Assembly (NCBI RefSeq): GCF_963675455.1
Contig: NZ_OY776217.1
Location: forward strand, 868,001-932,000
Reading direction: 5' to 3'
Origin: Emcibacter sp.
Lineage (GTDB): Bacteria; Pseudomonadota; Alphaproteobacteria; Sphingomonadales; Emcibacteraceae
DNA length: 64,000 nucleotides
The notes beneath the pieces are model-generated. The model saw only the letters and a program-made list of their open reading frames with translations. It was not told where the DNA came from and made no database searches. The position numbers and the translations under genes were made by a program. Numbering within the stretch: position 1 is the stretch's first letter; each line of letters opens with the position of its first letter. This document shows, one piece after another, positions 35,183-43,893 of this stretch.

Positions 35183-36471
35183 GATGTCACCTCGCTGGCG
35201 GCAAGCCAGGTCCTGATCCGGGACTGGAAGGCGTCGCGAAGCTGCTCATTGTCAATATCCTCGAAAACCTCGGCCAGAAAAGCCTCGACCAGAAGCGCCC
35301 GGGCCTCTGCCGGGGCAAGGCCGCGGCTTTCCAGATAAAACAGCGCCATGTCGTCCAGTTCACCGACCGTCGCCCCGTGTGAACATTTCACATCATCTGC
35401 AAAAATCAGCAGCTCCGGCTTGGCATTGGCCTGGGCCTGACGGTCCAGCAGCAGGTTTTTACAGGACTGGTCTGCATTGGTTTTCTGGGCGTCCTTTTCC
35501 ACAATGACCTTGCCCTGAAAGGCGGTTTTTCCACCCTTGTCGACAACGCCGCGGAAAATCTGTTCGCTTTCACAATGGCCAATGGCATGATCCATGCGGG
35601 TAAAGATATCCTGTGACTGTCCCTTGCGGGCGAGGTAGGCCCCCTTCAGGGTCACATTTGCCTGTTCACCGTCGAGGGTGGGGAAAATTTCCGTCCGGCT
35701 CAGTTCGGCCCCGATCTGCAGGCTGTGATTTTCGAAATTCGCTTTCTCTGCAAGCTTGACGGACTTCCGGTTCATATGAACCGCCCGGTTGCCTTCCTGC
35801 TGGAGGCTATAGCTTTTCAACGTTGAGGATTTTGCCAGACGAATATGGGAGACCGCCTGCGTCCAGTAGCCGGTATCAACCGCGCCCTCAAAAGTTTCAA
35901 TCAGGTCTGCGCGAGCTTTTTCGCCGAGAATGATCAGGTTTCTGCTCCGTAACGCCCTGTTCTCAGAGGATGCGTCCGCCCGGTAGATAATTTCGATGGG
36001 GCCTGGCAGTTCAGTACCTGCCGCCACCTCGAGATAATAACCGTCGGTAAACAGGGCCTTGTTCAGGGCCGAGAGACTGTCCTCATCCTCCAGACCCGCA
36101 AAAAGCGCAAGCTTGTCGTCAGGCGCCTGTGAGAGCGGGCACAGGGTCAGGCCCTTGATTTCCGCAAGTGTGGACTGGGAAGCGGAAAAATATCCATTGA
36201 CGAAGACCAGCCGGGCCACTGCCTCGAATGTGGTGAGGTCCGGAATCCGCGTTTCCACCTTTTCGGCAACCGTAAAAGTTTCTGCAGCAAGTTTAGTCAG
36301 GTTGCTGTATTTCCATTCTTCCACTTTCGGGCCCGGCAGGCCGGTTTCAGTGAAGAAATCATAGGCCGATTGGCGGGCGTCGCCGAGCACGGCGGCACCG
36401 GGCAGGAAATCCTTAGCCCTGCCAAAATCTTCGGCCGCACCGGGGCTGTCTATATAGCGTTTTCTGGTCAT
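35179..36471 (-). CDS. sufD: Fe-S cluster assembly protein SufD
   Basis: SufD is the partner of SufB in the SufBC2D scaffold complex. The 430-residue protein has the beta-helix core with LRSRNLIILGEKARADLIETFEG and the C-terminal conserved block DDVKCSHGATVGELDDMALFYLESRGL. The C-terminal region ends in helical residues like those of SufB. It lies between sufC and sufS with eight bases and a four-base overlap respectively. Confidence 0.96.
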   Translation of the reverse strand: MTRKRYIDSPGAAEDFGRAKDFLPGAAVLGDARQSAYDFFTETGLPGPKVEEWKYSNLTKLAAETFTVAEKVETRIPDLTTFEAVARLVFVNGYFSASQSTLAEIKGLTLCPLSQAPDDKLALFAGLEDEDSLSALNKALFTDGYYLEVAAGTELPGPIEIIYRADASSENRALRSRNLIILGEKARADLIETFEGAVDTGYWTQAVSHIRLAKSSTLKSYSLQQEGNRAVHMNRKSVKLAEKANFENHSLQIGAELSRTEIFPTLDGEQANVTLKGAYLARKGQSQDIFTRMDHAIGHCESEQIFRGVVDKGGKTAFQGKVIVEKDAQKTNADQSCKNLLLDRQAQANAKPELLIFADDVKCSHGATVGELDDMALFYLESRGLAPAEARALLVEAFLAEVFEDIDNEQLRDAFQSRIRTWLAASEVTS

Positions 36472-36479
36472 ATTTTCTC

Positions 36480-37235
36480 TCAGGCCGCCGTATCCTTGAT
36501 GCCGATACCGGCATATCCTTCTTTTTCAAGCACCAGGGCCAGCTCCTTGCCACCGGATTTAACGATTTTGCCATCGGCCAGAACATGGACAAAATCCGGC
36601 ACCACATAATCCAGCAGGCGCTGGTAATGGGTGATCAGCAGAATGGATTTTTCCGGACTGCGCAGACGGTTGATACCTTCGGAAACGACCCGCAACGCAT
36701 CAATGTCCAGACCCGAGTCCGTTTCATCCAGCAGGGCAAAGACCGGGTCAAGCACCGCCATCTGCACCATTTCATTACGTTTTTTCTCACCGCCGGAAAA
36801 ACCGACATTGACCGGGCGTTTCAGCATCTCCGGATCCAGATCAAGCTCCTTGGCCTTTTCCCGCACCAGTTTCAGAAGCTCCACTGCCGGCATGTCGTCT
36901 TCCCCGCGATAACGACGCAAGCTGTTAACCGCGGTTTTCAGGAAGTTCATGTTGGAGACCCCGGGAATTTCCACCGGATACTGGAATCCCAGGAACATGC
37001 CTTCGCCGGCGCGCTCGTGCGCATCAAGATCAAGCAGGTTTTTACCCCGGAACAGCACCTCGCCTTCGGTAATCTCATAACCTTCACGGCCGGCCAGGGC
37101 ATAGCTCAGGGTACTTTTCCCCGCGCCATTAGGTCCCATAATCGCATGAACTTGACCGTTCCCGATGTTGAGGTTCACGCCCTTGAGGATTTCCTTGCCG
37201 CCGACGGTGACATGTAGATTTTTTATTTCGAGCAT
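36480..37235 (-). CDS. sufC: Fe-S assembly ATPase SufC
   Basis: SufC is the ABC-type ATPase of the SufBC2D scaffold. The 251-residue protein has Walker A GPNGAGKST, the signature FSGGEKKRNEM and Walker B FALLDETDSGLD. I start at MLEIKNLHVTVGG (37235), where the family fold begins. The ribosome site there is weak, and an ATG six codons upstream is possible. The intergenic distance to sufB is 26 bases. Confidence 0.96.
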   Translation of the reverse strand: MLEIKNLHVTVGGKEILKGVNLNIGNGQVHAIMGPNGAGKSTLSYALAGREGYEITEGEVLFRGKNLLDLDAHERAGEGMFLGFQYPVEIPGVSNMNFLKTAVNSLRRYRGEDDMPAVELLKLVREKAKELDLDPEMLKRPVNVGFSGGEKKRNEMVQMAVLDPVFALLDETDSGLDIDALRVVSEGINRLRSPEKSILLITHYQRLLDYVVPDFVHVLADGKIVKSGGKELALVLEKEGYAGIGIKDTAA

Positions 37236-37261
37236 TTTTCTGTCTTTTTCCATAACTTGTC

Positions 37262-38716
37262 TTAGCCAACACTGCCTTCGAGACTGATGCCGAGAAGCTT
37301 TTGGGCTTCGACAGCAAATTCCATGGGCAGTTGTTGCATCACATCCTTGCAAAAGCCATTCACAATCAGGGCCACGGATTCTTCCGGATCCAGGCCGCGT
37401 TGCTGGCAATAGAACATCTGGTCGTCACTGATTTTCGAGGTTGTCGCCTCATGTTCTAGCTGGGCCGTGGGATTCTGGGCCTCAATATAGGGTACCGTAT
37501 GAGCCCCGCACTGATCACCGATCAACAGGCTGTCGCACTGCGTGAAATTGCGGGCGTTCTCAGCCGTGCCCGTCACCCGGACCAGACCGCGATAGGTCTG
37601 CTGGGCCTTGCCGGCGGAAATTCCCTTGGAAATGATGGTGCTGGAGGTGTTCTTGCCGATGTGAATCATCTTGGTGCCGGTATCGGCCTGCTGATGATTG
37701 TTGGTGATGGCCACCGAATAGAATTCCCCGACAGAATTATCCCCCTGCAGGATGCAGCTTGGGTATTTCCAGGTTACGGCCGAGCCGGTTTCCACCTGGG
37801 TCCAGCTGATTTTCGAATTTTTACCCCGGCAGGCGCCGCGTTTGGTCACGAAATTATAAATCCCGCCCTTGCCGTTCTTGTCCCCGGGATACCAGTTCTG
37901 CACGGTGGAATATTTGATTTCCGCATCGTCCAGCGCAATCAGTTCAACCACCGCCGCATGAAGCTGGTTTTCGTCACGCATCGGCGCGGTACAGCCTTCC
38001 AGATAAGAGACATAGGATCCTTCATCGGCAATGATCAGAGTCCGTTCAAACTGTCCGGTGTTGGCTTCATTGATACGGAAATAGGTGCTGAGCTCCATGG
38101 GGCAGCGCACACCCTTGGGAATATAGACAAAGGTGCCGTCGGAAAAGACCGCACAGTTGAGGGTGGCGTAGAAATTGTCATGCACCGGCACCACGGTACC
38201 CAGATATTTCTTCATCAGCTCCGGATAGTCGCGGGCGGCCTCGGAAATAGAACAGAAAATAACCCCGGCTTCCTTCAGCTTTGCCCGGAAGGTGGTGGCG
38301 ACGGAAACACTGTCGAATACCACATCTACCGCTACCCCTGCCAGAACCTCTTGTTCCTTAAGGGAAATTCCAAGCTTTTCATAAGTACGCAGCAGTTCGG
38401 GATCAACTTCGTCCAGGCTTTTCGGCCGGTCATCCGAAGATTTTGGCGCGGAGTAATAATAAATATCCTGGAAATCAATTTCCGGATAATTGACCAGCGC
38501 CCAGTCCGGCTCTTCCATTTTCTGCCACAGGGCAAAGACTTTCAGCCGCCACTCGAGAAGCCATTCCGGCTCTTCTTTTTTGGCGGAAATAAAGCGGACG
38601 ATATCCTCATTCAGGCCCTTTGCGGCCTTAATGGATTCAATGTCCGTGTAAAATCCGTATTTATAGTCACCCGAGACGTCTTCGACGGTTTTGCGGGCAT
38701 CTTCTGTTGCAGCCAT
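37262..38716 (-). CDS. sufB: Fe-S cluster scaffold protein SufB
   Basis: SufB holds the nascent cluster in the SufBC2D complex. The 484-residue protein shows YVSYLEGCTAPMRDENQLHAAVVELIALDDAEIKYSTVQNWYPGD, of which the cysteine and YSTVQNW region are diagnostic, and the C-terminal EHEATTSKISDDQMFYCQQRGLDPE. It is the first structural gene of the operon, 15 bases after the Rrf2 regulator gene. Confidence 0.97.
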   Translation of the reverse strand: MAATEDARKTVEDVSGDYKYGFYTDIESIKAAKGLNEDIVRFISAKKEEPEWLLEWRLKVFALWQKMEEPDWALVNYPEIDFQDIYYYSAPKSSDDRPKSLDEVDPELLRTYEKLGISLKEQEVLAGVAVDVVFDSVSVATTFRAKLKEAGVIFCSISEAARDYPELMKKYLGTVVPVHDNFYATLNCAVFSDGTFVYIPKGVRCPMELSTYFRINEANTGQFERTLIIADEGSYVSYLEGCTAPMRDENQLHAAVVELIALDDAEIKYSTVQNWYPGDKNGKGGIYNFVTKRGACRGKNSKISWTQVETGSAVTWKYPSCILQGDNSVGEFYSVAITNNHQQADTGTKMIHIGKNTSSTIISKGISAGKAQQTYRGLVRVTGTAENARNFTQCDSLLIGDQCGAHTVPYIEAQNPTAQLEHEATTSKISDDQMFYCQQRGLDPEESVALIVNGFCKDVMQQLPMEFAVEAQKLLGISLEGSVG

Positions 38717-38731
38717 TAGGGAACTCCTGGG

Positions 38732-39193
38732 CTAGTTAACAGTTTTTGAGGCAGGACGGGTTTTTCCGTTACTGCCGATAAAATCCGGTATGGGGGACAG
38801 CATTTCGGACAGGCGGACGCTGTTCAGGGCGCCTTTCACAGCCTGGTTGATCTTGTGCCACTGGCCGCGGGTGCCGCAGGACGCATGATAATCACAGCAG
38901 GTTTCTTCCACATCCAGACAATTGGTCAGCTGCACCGGCCCGTCCACGGCCTCGATCACATCGGCGATGGTGATGTCTTCTGCATCACCCCTGAGGCTGA
39001 AACCACCGTTAAGACCCCGGTGCGATGTCAACAGGTCCGCCCGGACCAGCATGCCCAGAATCTTGCTGACAGTCGGCGCAGGAATACCCGTTTCCCCGGC
39101 AATTTCGGTCGCCGGGTGAACATGCTCAGGTCGCAGGGCAATGTGGCTCATCAAAACCACGGCATAATCCGCCAGGTTAGAGAGTTTGATCAT
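38732..39193 (-). CDS. Rrf2-family regulator of the suf operon (IscR/SufR-like)
   Basis: This 153-residue winged-helix regulator begins with IKLSNLADYAVVLMSHIA and has the recognition-wing stretch HRGLNGGFSLRGDAEDITI. Four cysteines cluster at 92, 99, 100 and 106, where IscR-type proteins hold a [2Fe-2S] or [4Fe-4S] cluster. It heads the suf operon and probably represses it when clusters are plentiful. Two palindromes with the core ACCAATTTGGT lie 58-127 bases upstream of its start and are likely its binding sites. Confidence 0.93.
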   Translation of the reverse strand: MIKLSNLADYAVVLMSHIALRPEHVHPATEIAGETGIPAPTVSKILGMLVRADLLTSHRGLNGGFSLRGDAEDITIADVIEAVDGPVQLTNCLDVEETCCDYHASCGTRGQWHKINQAVKGALNSVRLSEMLSPIPDFIGSNGKTRPASKTVN

Positions 39194-39250
39194 TTTATCA
39201 TCCCATCAAAAAGCACCGATACCTGAAGGCCGGGCGCTTTTTTCCAATCC

Positions 39251-39265
39251 ATACCAATTTGGTAT
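39251..39265. promoter_or_regulatory. Rrf2 operator candidate 1
   Basis: ATACCAATTTGGTAT is a perfect 15-base palindrome lying 58 bases upstream of the regulator start codon. It shares the 11-base core ACCAATTTGGT with a second site at 39308-39320. Two copies of the same palindrome in front of an Rrf2-led suf operon suggest autoregulation. Confidence 0.7.
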
Positions 39266-39307
39266 CTTTTAGATGGCGATGTGGGAGGAAAATGTCAATG
39301 AAAATCA

Positions 39308-39320
39308 GACCAATTTGGTC
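39308..39320. promoter_or_regulatory. Rrf2 operator candidate 2
   Basis: GACCAATTTGGTC is a perfect 13-base palindrome. Its centre is 56 bases from that of site 1, a little over five helical turns. This would let two dimers bind on nearly the same face of the DNA. It lies between the parB stop and the suf regulator. Confidence 0.65.
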
Positions 39321-39370
39321 GTTTTTTAGCAGGATTATTGGAAAACTTGAAAATTTCGCCCTAAACAGGC

Positions 39371-40306
39371 TTAGAATTCATCGTTTCCAGACAGTTTTTG
39401 ACAGATATCATCCAGCTGTTCAAGGGTTTTATACTGGATTCTGACCTCTCCGCCCTTTTCCCCCTGAAAGTCGATCTGTACCTTGAGACCAAGGGATTCG
39501 CTCAGGTCATTTTCCAGCGCCAGCGTATCCGCATCCTTTGCACCACGTGAATCCCGGGACTTTGTCTCAAGTGGTTTTTTAGGCCCCTTGGCTTCCTTGG
39601 CGATTTTTTCCGCCTGACGGACACTGAGACCTTCGTCAATGATGCGCCGGGCCAGCTTTTCCGGCTCGTCTGCCGTAATAAGCGCCCGCGCATGGCCCAT
39701 GCTGAGCAATCCGTCAAGCAACATATTCTGCACATTTTTGGGCAGGGCGAGAAGCCGGAGGATATTGGCAATGTGGCTGCGGCTTTTGCCGACAATTTTA
39801 CCCAGCATTTCCTGGGTATGACCAAATTCATCAATCAGTCTCTGATAACCCATCGCTTCCTCGATCGGAGTCAGGTCGTGGCGCTGGACGTTTTCGATGA
39901 TGGCAATTTCAAGGGCTTCACCGTCAGTCAGTTCCCGGACAATGGCCGGCACCCTATGCAGGCCCGCGGCCTGGGCCGCACGCCAGCGCCGCTCTCCGGC
40001 AATAATTTCATATTCATCCGGCCCCTTCGGACGCACGAGGATCGGCTGCAGGATACCCTTTTCGCGGATTGATTCCACAAGATCCCGGGCTTTATCCTCA
40101 TCAAAGACCTTTCGCGGCTGATAGGCATTGGCCACCAGAAACTCTATGGGCAAGTCCCGGTCCGGGCGGGGCGGTGCAGCCTCGCCCTTCTCAATAGTGG
40201 AATATTCCTTGTCCGTGGATCCCAGAAGGGCGGAGAGCCCTTTTCCCAAGCCTTTACTCTGGCCTTTGGCCTGGCCCTTTGATTTTGTCTTTTCTTTTTC
40301 AGTCAT
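39371..40306 (-). CDS. parB: Chromosome-partitioning protein ParB
   Basis: ParB is a CTP-dependent clamp that loads at parS and spreads to form the partition complex. The 311-residue protein has an N-terminal ParA-interacting segment (GLGKGLSALLG), the ParB/Srx motif region EIIAGERRWRAAQAAG and the ENVQRHDLTPIEEA block, and a helix-turn-helix TQEMLGKIVGKSRSHIANILRLL. The C-terminus is the dimerisation domain. It lies 31 bases after parA in one operon. parS sites are present in the same neighbourhood. Confidence 0.97.
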   Translation of the reverse strand: MTEKEKTKSKGQAKGQSKGLGKGLSALLGSTDKEYSTIEKGEAAPPRPDRDLPIEFLVANAYQPRKVFDEDKARDLVESIREKGILQPILVRPKGPDEYEIIAGERRWRAAQAAGLHRVPAIVRELTDGEALEIAIIENVQRHDLTPIEEAMGYQRLIDEFGHTQEMLGKIVGKSRSHIANILRLLALPKNVQNMLLDGLLSMGHARALITADEPEKLARRIIDEGLSVRQAEKIAKEAKGPKKPLETKSRDSRGAKDADTLALENDLSESLGLKVQIDFQGEKGGEVRIQYKTLEQLDDICQKLSGNDEF

Positions 40307-40337
40307 ATCTAATAAGTCTTTGTTCTTATTATATTAT

Positions 40338-41150
40338 TTATGCTGCCTGTGATTTTTTCTCACGCCTCAGCAGCTCGGTTGCCAGCCGGATATAGGCCTG
40401 GCTGCCGGTACATTTATAATCATAAAGCAGGGCCGGTTTCCCGTGCGACGGTGCCTCGGAAATACGCACATTACGGGGAATAACCGTCTTGAACACCTTG
40501 TCGCCAAGATAGCTGCGAACATCCTGGGCCACCTGGCCGGACAGATTGTTGCGTCCGTCATACATGGTCAGAACCACGCCCTCGATCCTCAGTTTCGGAT
40601 TGAAATTGGCCTGGACGGTTTCAATGGTTCTGAGCAGCAGGCTCAATCCCTCAAGCGCAAAAAATTCACACTGAAGGGGAACAATCACGGAATCCGCCGC
40701 CGACAGGGCGTTCAGGGTCAACAGGTTGAGGGAAGGCGGGCAATCGATCAGGATATAGTCAAACTGACCGATAATCGGGTCTTTCAGCGCATTTCTCAAC
40801 CTGTAGGTCCGTTGCGACTGGTCCACAAGCTCCAGTTCCGCCCCCGTCAGGTCAATTGTCGAGGAAACAAGCGACAAACGGGGAATAGACGTTTTTTCAA
40901 TGGCCTCGGAAAAAGTCGCCTCTTCCATCATAATATCGTAGCTTGTGATATCCCGGTTTTCCCGCTCGCGGCCGACACCTGTACTGGCATTACCCTGGGG
41001 ATCAAGGTCCACGATCAACACATTTTTCCGGGCGGCCGCCAGGGCGGTTGCCAGATTGATGGTCGTTGTGGTTTTGCCGACGCCACCCTTCTGGTTGGCA
41101 ATGGCGATGATTTCAGGTTTTTTATGGTCTGTGGATAAGTTTGTGGACAT
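40338..41150 (-). CDS. parA: Chromosome-partitioning ATPase ParA
   Basis: ParA is a Walker-type ATPase that moves ParB-parS complexes. The deviant Walker A motif KGGVGKTTTT lies at residues 21-30, VLIVDLDPQGNAS is the A' motif, and YILIDCPPSLNLL is Walker B. At 270 residues it is the chromosomal (Soj-like) form without a DNA-binding N-terminal domain. It follows rsmG by 23 bases. Confidence 0.97.
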   Translation of the reverse strand: MSTNLSTDHKKPEIIAIANQKGGVGKTTTTINLATALAAARKNVLIVDLDPQGNASTGVGRERENRDITSYDIMMEEATFSEAIEKTSIPRLSLVSSTIDLTGAELELVDQSQRTYRLRNALKDPIIGQFDYILIDCPPSLNLLTLNALSAADSVIVPLQCEFFALEGLSLLLRTIETVQANFNPKLRIEGVVLTMYDGRNNLSGQVAQDVRSYLGDKVFKTVIPRNVRISEAPSHGKPALLYDYKCTGSQAYIRLATELLRREKKSQAA

Positions 41151-41173
41151 TTATTCCTGTTCCTGCTCTGTCA

Positions 41174-41797
41174 TCAGCCGCGGGGCCTTACTCTGCCTAG
41201 TTTCAGGATCATACCTGATTCTTCTGTTTTGCTTGTGTATTTTTCCACGTGAAACTGCCAGTTTATTTCCGCCTCGGTCAATTCCTGCTGCCAGGTCCGG
41301 CCTTTAGGGAAAAGAAAAACAGTTTCTTCGCTGGTAAACGCCTCGAGCCACTGTAACAGTTTATCCACGGTCGCCAAAGCTCTTGATGTGACATAATCAA
41401 CAGGAAAGGATGCCAACTCCTCGATCCGGCAACAATGCACACGGGCATTGGCGCCGGTTTCCCGGATCACCTGGTTCATAAAGGTGCATTTTTTATTGTT
41501 GCTCTCGACCAGATGGACCTCTCCGGCCCCCAAAAGCGCAAGGACCAGCCCTGGAAAGCCTGCACCGCTGCCGATATCGAGGATTTTCAGGTCACCTTTG
41601 GGTCCGGCGGACAATATTTCCATGATCTGGGCGGAATCGTAGAAATGCCGCCACCATTTTTCCTGTATGGTCGTCGGACTGACCAGATTTATGCGTTTCT
41701 GCCATTTTTCCAGCAGATCCGCATATATTTCCAGTTTTTCCCGGGTTTCACGTGAAACATCCACAAGCTCAAAAAAGTCGTCCGGGCCAAAAGTCAT
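41174..41797 (-). CDS. rsmG: 16S rRNA (guanine-527-N7)-methyltransferase RsmG (GidB)
   Basis: RsmG methylates G527 of 16S rRNA. The 207-residue protein has the N-terminal EKWQKRINLVSPTTIQEKWWRHFYDSAQI block and the SAM loop ILDIGSGAGFPGLVLAL. Its residues VSRET near the N-terminus are encoded by a near-perfect parS site (41744-41759). The gene begins two bases after the mnmG stop, giving the common mnmG-rsmG-parA-parB order. Confidence 0.96.
   Translation of the reverse strand: MTFGPDDFFELVDVSRETREKLEIYADLLEKWQKRINLVSPTTIQEKWWRHFYDSAQIMEILSAGPKGDLKILDIGSGAGFPGLVLALLGAGEVHLVESNNKKCTFMNQVIRETGANARVHCCRIEELASFPVDYVTSRALATVDKLLQWLEAFTSEETVFLFPKGRTWQQELTEAEINWQFHVEKYTSKTEESGMILKLGRVRPRG
41744..41759. 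promoter_or_regulatory. parS: parS site inside rsmG
   Basis: GGTTTCACGTGAAACA matches the parS consensus TGTTTCACGTGAAACA at 15 of 16 bases. It lies inside the coding region of rsmG and is read there as the peptide VSRET. ParB should bind here. Confidence 0.85.
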
Positions 41798-41798
41798 C

Positions 41799-43676
41799 TT
41801 ATGCGGATACCCTGTTATCTTTTCTTTTTACATAACGCAGCAATGTGGTCAGGGCCGCAGGTGTCACACCGGAAATCCGACCGGCTGCCCCCAGCGTTGC
41901 CGGCCGGGCCTGTTTCAGCTTTTCCCGGATTTCATTGGAAAGGCCGTCAATGCCCTGATAGTCCAGATCCACCGGCAACAGAAGGTTTTCGTCCTTGCGG
42001 AAGGCCAGAATATCAGCTTCCTGACGCTCGAGATATCCGCTGTAAGTGGCATCAATTTCGAGCTGTTCCGCTATTTCCGGAGAAATATTGCCCAGATCCG
42101 GCCAGATTTCCGCCAGTTTCTCCAGATTGATGTCCGGATAGGACAGCAGGGTCATGGCAGACCGGGGCACACCGTCCTTGTTGATCTTCAATCCGTATTT
42201 TTCCGCTTCATTGGGCGTAATCTTCAGCTCCGCCGCCAAATTCCGGAATTCAGCCAGTTTTTCGGCTTTTGCTGTGAAAACCCGGGACCGATCGGACGAG
42301 ACCACGCCAATCTCTTTGCCCAACGGGGTCAAGCGCTGGTCCGCATTATCAGCCCTGAGCTTCAGACGGTATTCGGCCCGGGAGGTGAACATACGGTAGG
42401 GTTCCCGGGTTCCCTTGGTCACCAGGTCGTCAATCATCACACCAATGTAGGCATCTGCCCGGTCCAGATAAAACTCCGGTGAATTACCGGCAGCCAGCGC
42501 CGCATTGATTCCAGCCATCAAGCCCTGGGCGGCAGCTTCTTCATATCCGGTGGTTCCGTTAATCTGACCGGCAAAATACAGCCCGGGAGCTTTTTTCGTC
42601 TCCAGTGTCGCCAATAATTCACGTGGATCGACAAAATCATATTCTATGGCGTAACCTGGCTGCAGGATTTCCACATGTTCCAGACCCGGGATACTTCTTA
42701 TATAGGCGTCCTGCACATCCACCGGCAGCGACGTGGAGATCCCGTTTGGATAGACGGTATCGTCATCCAGCCCCTCCGGCTCCAGAAAGATCTGGTGAGA
42801 GGATTTATCGGCAAAACGGACAATCTTGTCCTCGATCGACGGGCAGTAGCGTGGACCTGTTCCTTCGATATTACCGCTGTACATGGCCGATTTGTGCAGA
42901 TTGTCCCGGATAATCTGATGGGTTTTTTCCGTGGTATTGGTGATATAGCAGTCAATCTGCGGCACGGTGATCTTTTCCGTCAGGAAAGAGAAAGGCGTTT
43001 GCGGATCGTCTCCCTTCTGTGTCTCACAGACCGACCAGTCGATGGTTTTGCCGTTCAGACGGGCCGGTGTCCCGGTTTTCAGGCGCCCGAGGTCAAAGCC
43101 GATTTTCAGCAGGGTTCTGGACAATCCCAGGGACGGCGCCTCCCCAACCCGGCCGGCCGGGGTCTGCTGGTCACCGATGTGGATCATACCGCGCAGAAAA
43201 GTTCCTGTGGTCAGAACCACACGTCCGGCCTTTAGTTCACGGCCGTCAGCGGTAATGACTCCCTCAACCACCGGGCGTCCGTCTGCTCCCGGCACCATAA
43301 CCAGATCCTCGGCAGCCGCCGCCAGAACCTCAAGGTTTTCGTAGTCGAGGATAAAATCCTGCATGGCATTACGATAGAGTTTACGGCCTGCCTGGGTACG
43401 GGGTCCCCGTACCGCCGGGCCCTTGCGCCGGTTCAGCATGCGGAACTGTATTCCGGCGGCATCGGCAACCCGGCCCATAAGGCCGTCAAGGGCGTCTATT
43501 TCGCGGACCAGATGCCCCTTCCCCAGGCCGCCGATGGCCGGATTGCAGGACATCTCCCCGATGGTTTCCACTTTATGAGTGAGCAGGAGCGTCCGGGCGC
43601 CCAGACGCGCCGACGCCGCGGCCGCTTCACAGCCGGCATGCCCCCCGCCAATCACAATCACATCATAGTGAAACAT
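41799..43676 (-). CDS. mnmG: tRNA uridine 5-carboxymethylaminomethyl modification enzyme MnmG (GidA)
   Basis: MnmG is the FAD-binding subunit that works with MnmE to modify U34 of certain tRNAs. The 625-residue protein begins with the dinucleotide motif VIVIGGGHAGCEAAAA. GGLGKGHLVREIDALDG, PAVRGPRTQAGR and the TTGTFLRGMIHIG stretch follow, and the C-terminal helical domain ends with TLLRYVKRKDNRVSA. A perfect parS site lies upstream, between it and mnmE. Confidence 0.97.
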   Translation of the reverse strand: MFHYDVIVIGGGHAGCEAAAASARLGARTLLLTHKVETIGEMSCNPAIGGLGKGHLVREIDALDGLMGRVADAAGIQFRMLNRRKGPAVRGPRTQAGRKLYRNAMQDFILDYENLEVLAAAAEDLVMVPGADGRPVVEGVITADGRELKAGRVVLTTGTFLRGMIHIGDQQTPAGRVGEAPSLGLSRTLLKIGFDLGRLKTGTPARLNGKTIDWSVCETQKGDDPQTPFSFLTEKITVPQIDCYITNTTEKTHQIIRDNLHKSAMYSGNIEGTGPRYCPSIEDKIVRFADKSSHQIFLEPEGLDDDTVYPNGISTSLPVDVQDAYIRSIPGLEHVEILQPGYAIEYDFVDPRELLATLETKKAPGLYFAGQINGTTGYEEAAAQGLMAGINAALAAGNSPEFYLDRADAYIGVMIDDLVTKGTREPYRMFTSRAEYRLKLRADNADQRLTPLGKEIGVVSSDRSRVFTAKAEKLAEFRNLAAELKITPNEAEKYGLKINKDGVPRSAMTLLSYPDINLEKLAEIWPDLGNISPEIAEQLEIDATYSGYLERQEADILAFRKDENLLLPVDLDYQGIDGLSNEIREKLKQARPATLGAAGRISGVTPAALTTLLRYVKRKDNRVSA

Positions 43677-43814
43677 AAAAAACCCTTGAATATTTTCATA
43701 TGCCCTGATAGGTCGGCGACTTTACTCAGTCACATCTGCAATGTCAAAGAAGATTACAGGGACAGATCAGGAAATTCAGACCACCGGAAACCGGGCATTA
43801 TATCGGCTATGCAA

Positions 43815-43830
43815 TGTTTCACGTGAAACA
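43815..43830. promoter_or_regulatory. parS: Perfect parS site between mnmG and mnmE
   Basis: TGTTTCACGTGAAACA is an exact match to the 16-base palindromic parS consensus. It lies in the 217-base gap between the mnmE stop and the mnmG start, 139 bases upstream of mnmG, and about 7.6 kb from the origin region. It is probably the main ParB loading site in this window. Confidence 0.95.
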
Positions 43831-43893
43831 CCAATGGTTAACAATTCGTTAACGACCCGAAATCGTCTTTATTTACTGCGGTTTATTAGAATA

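Noticed and set aside
39259..39444. 61-codon frame on the plus strand upstream of the suf regulator
   Set aside because: It runs through the operator palindromes and into the end of parB, and has no family resemblance.
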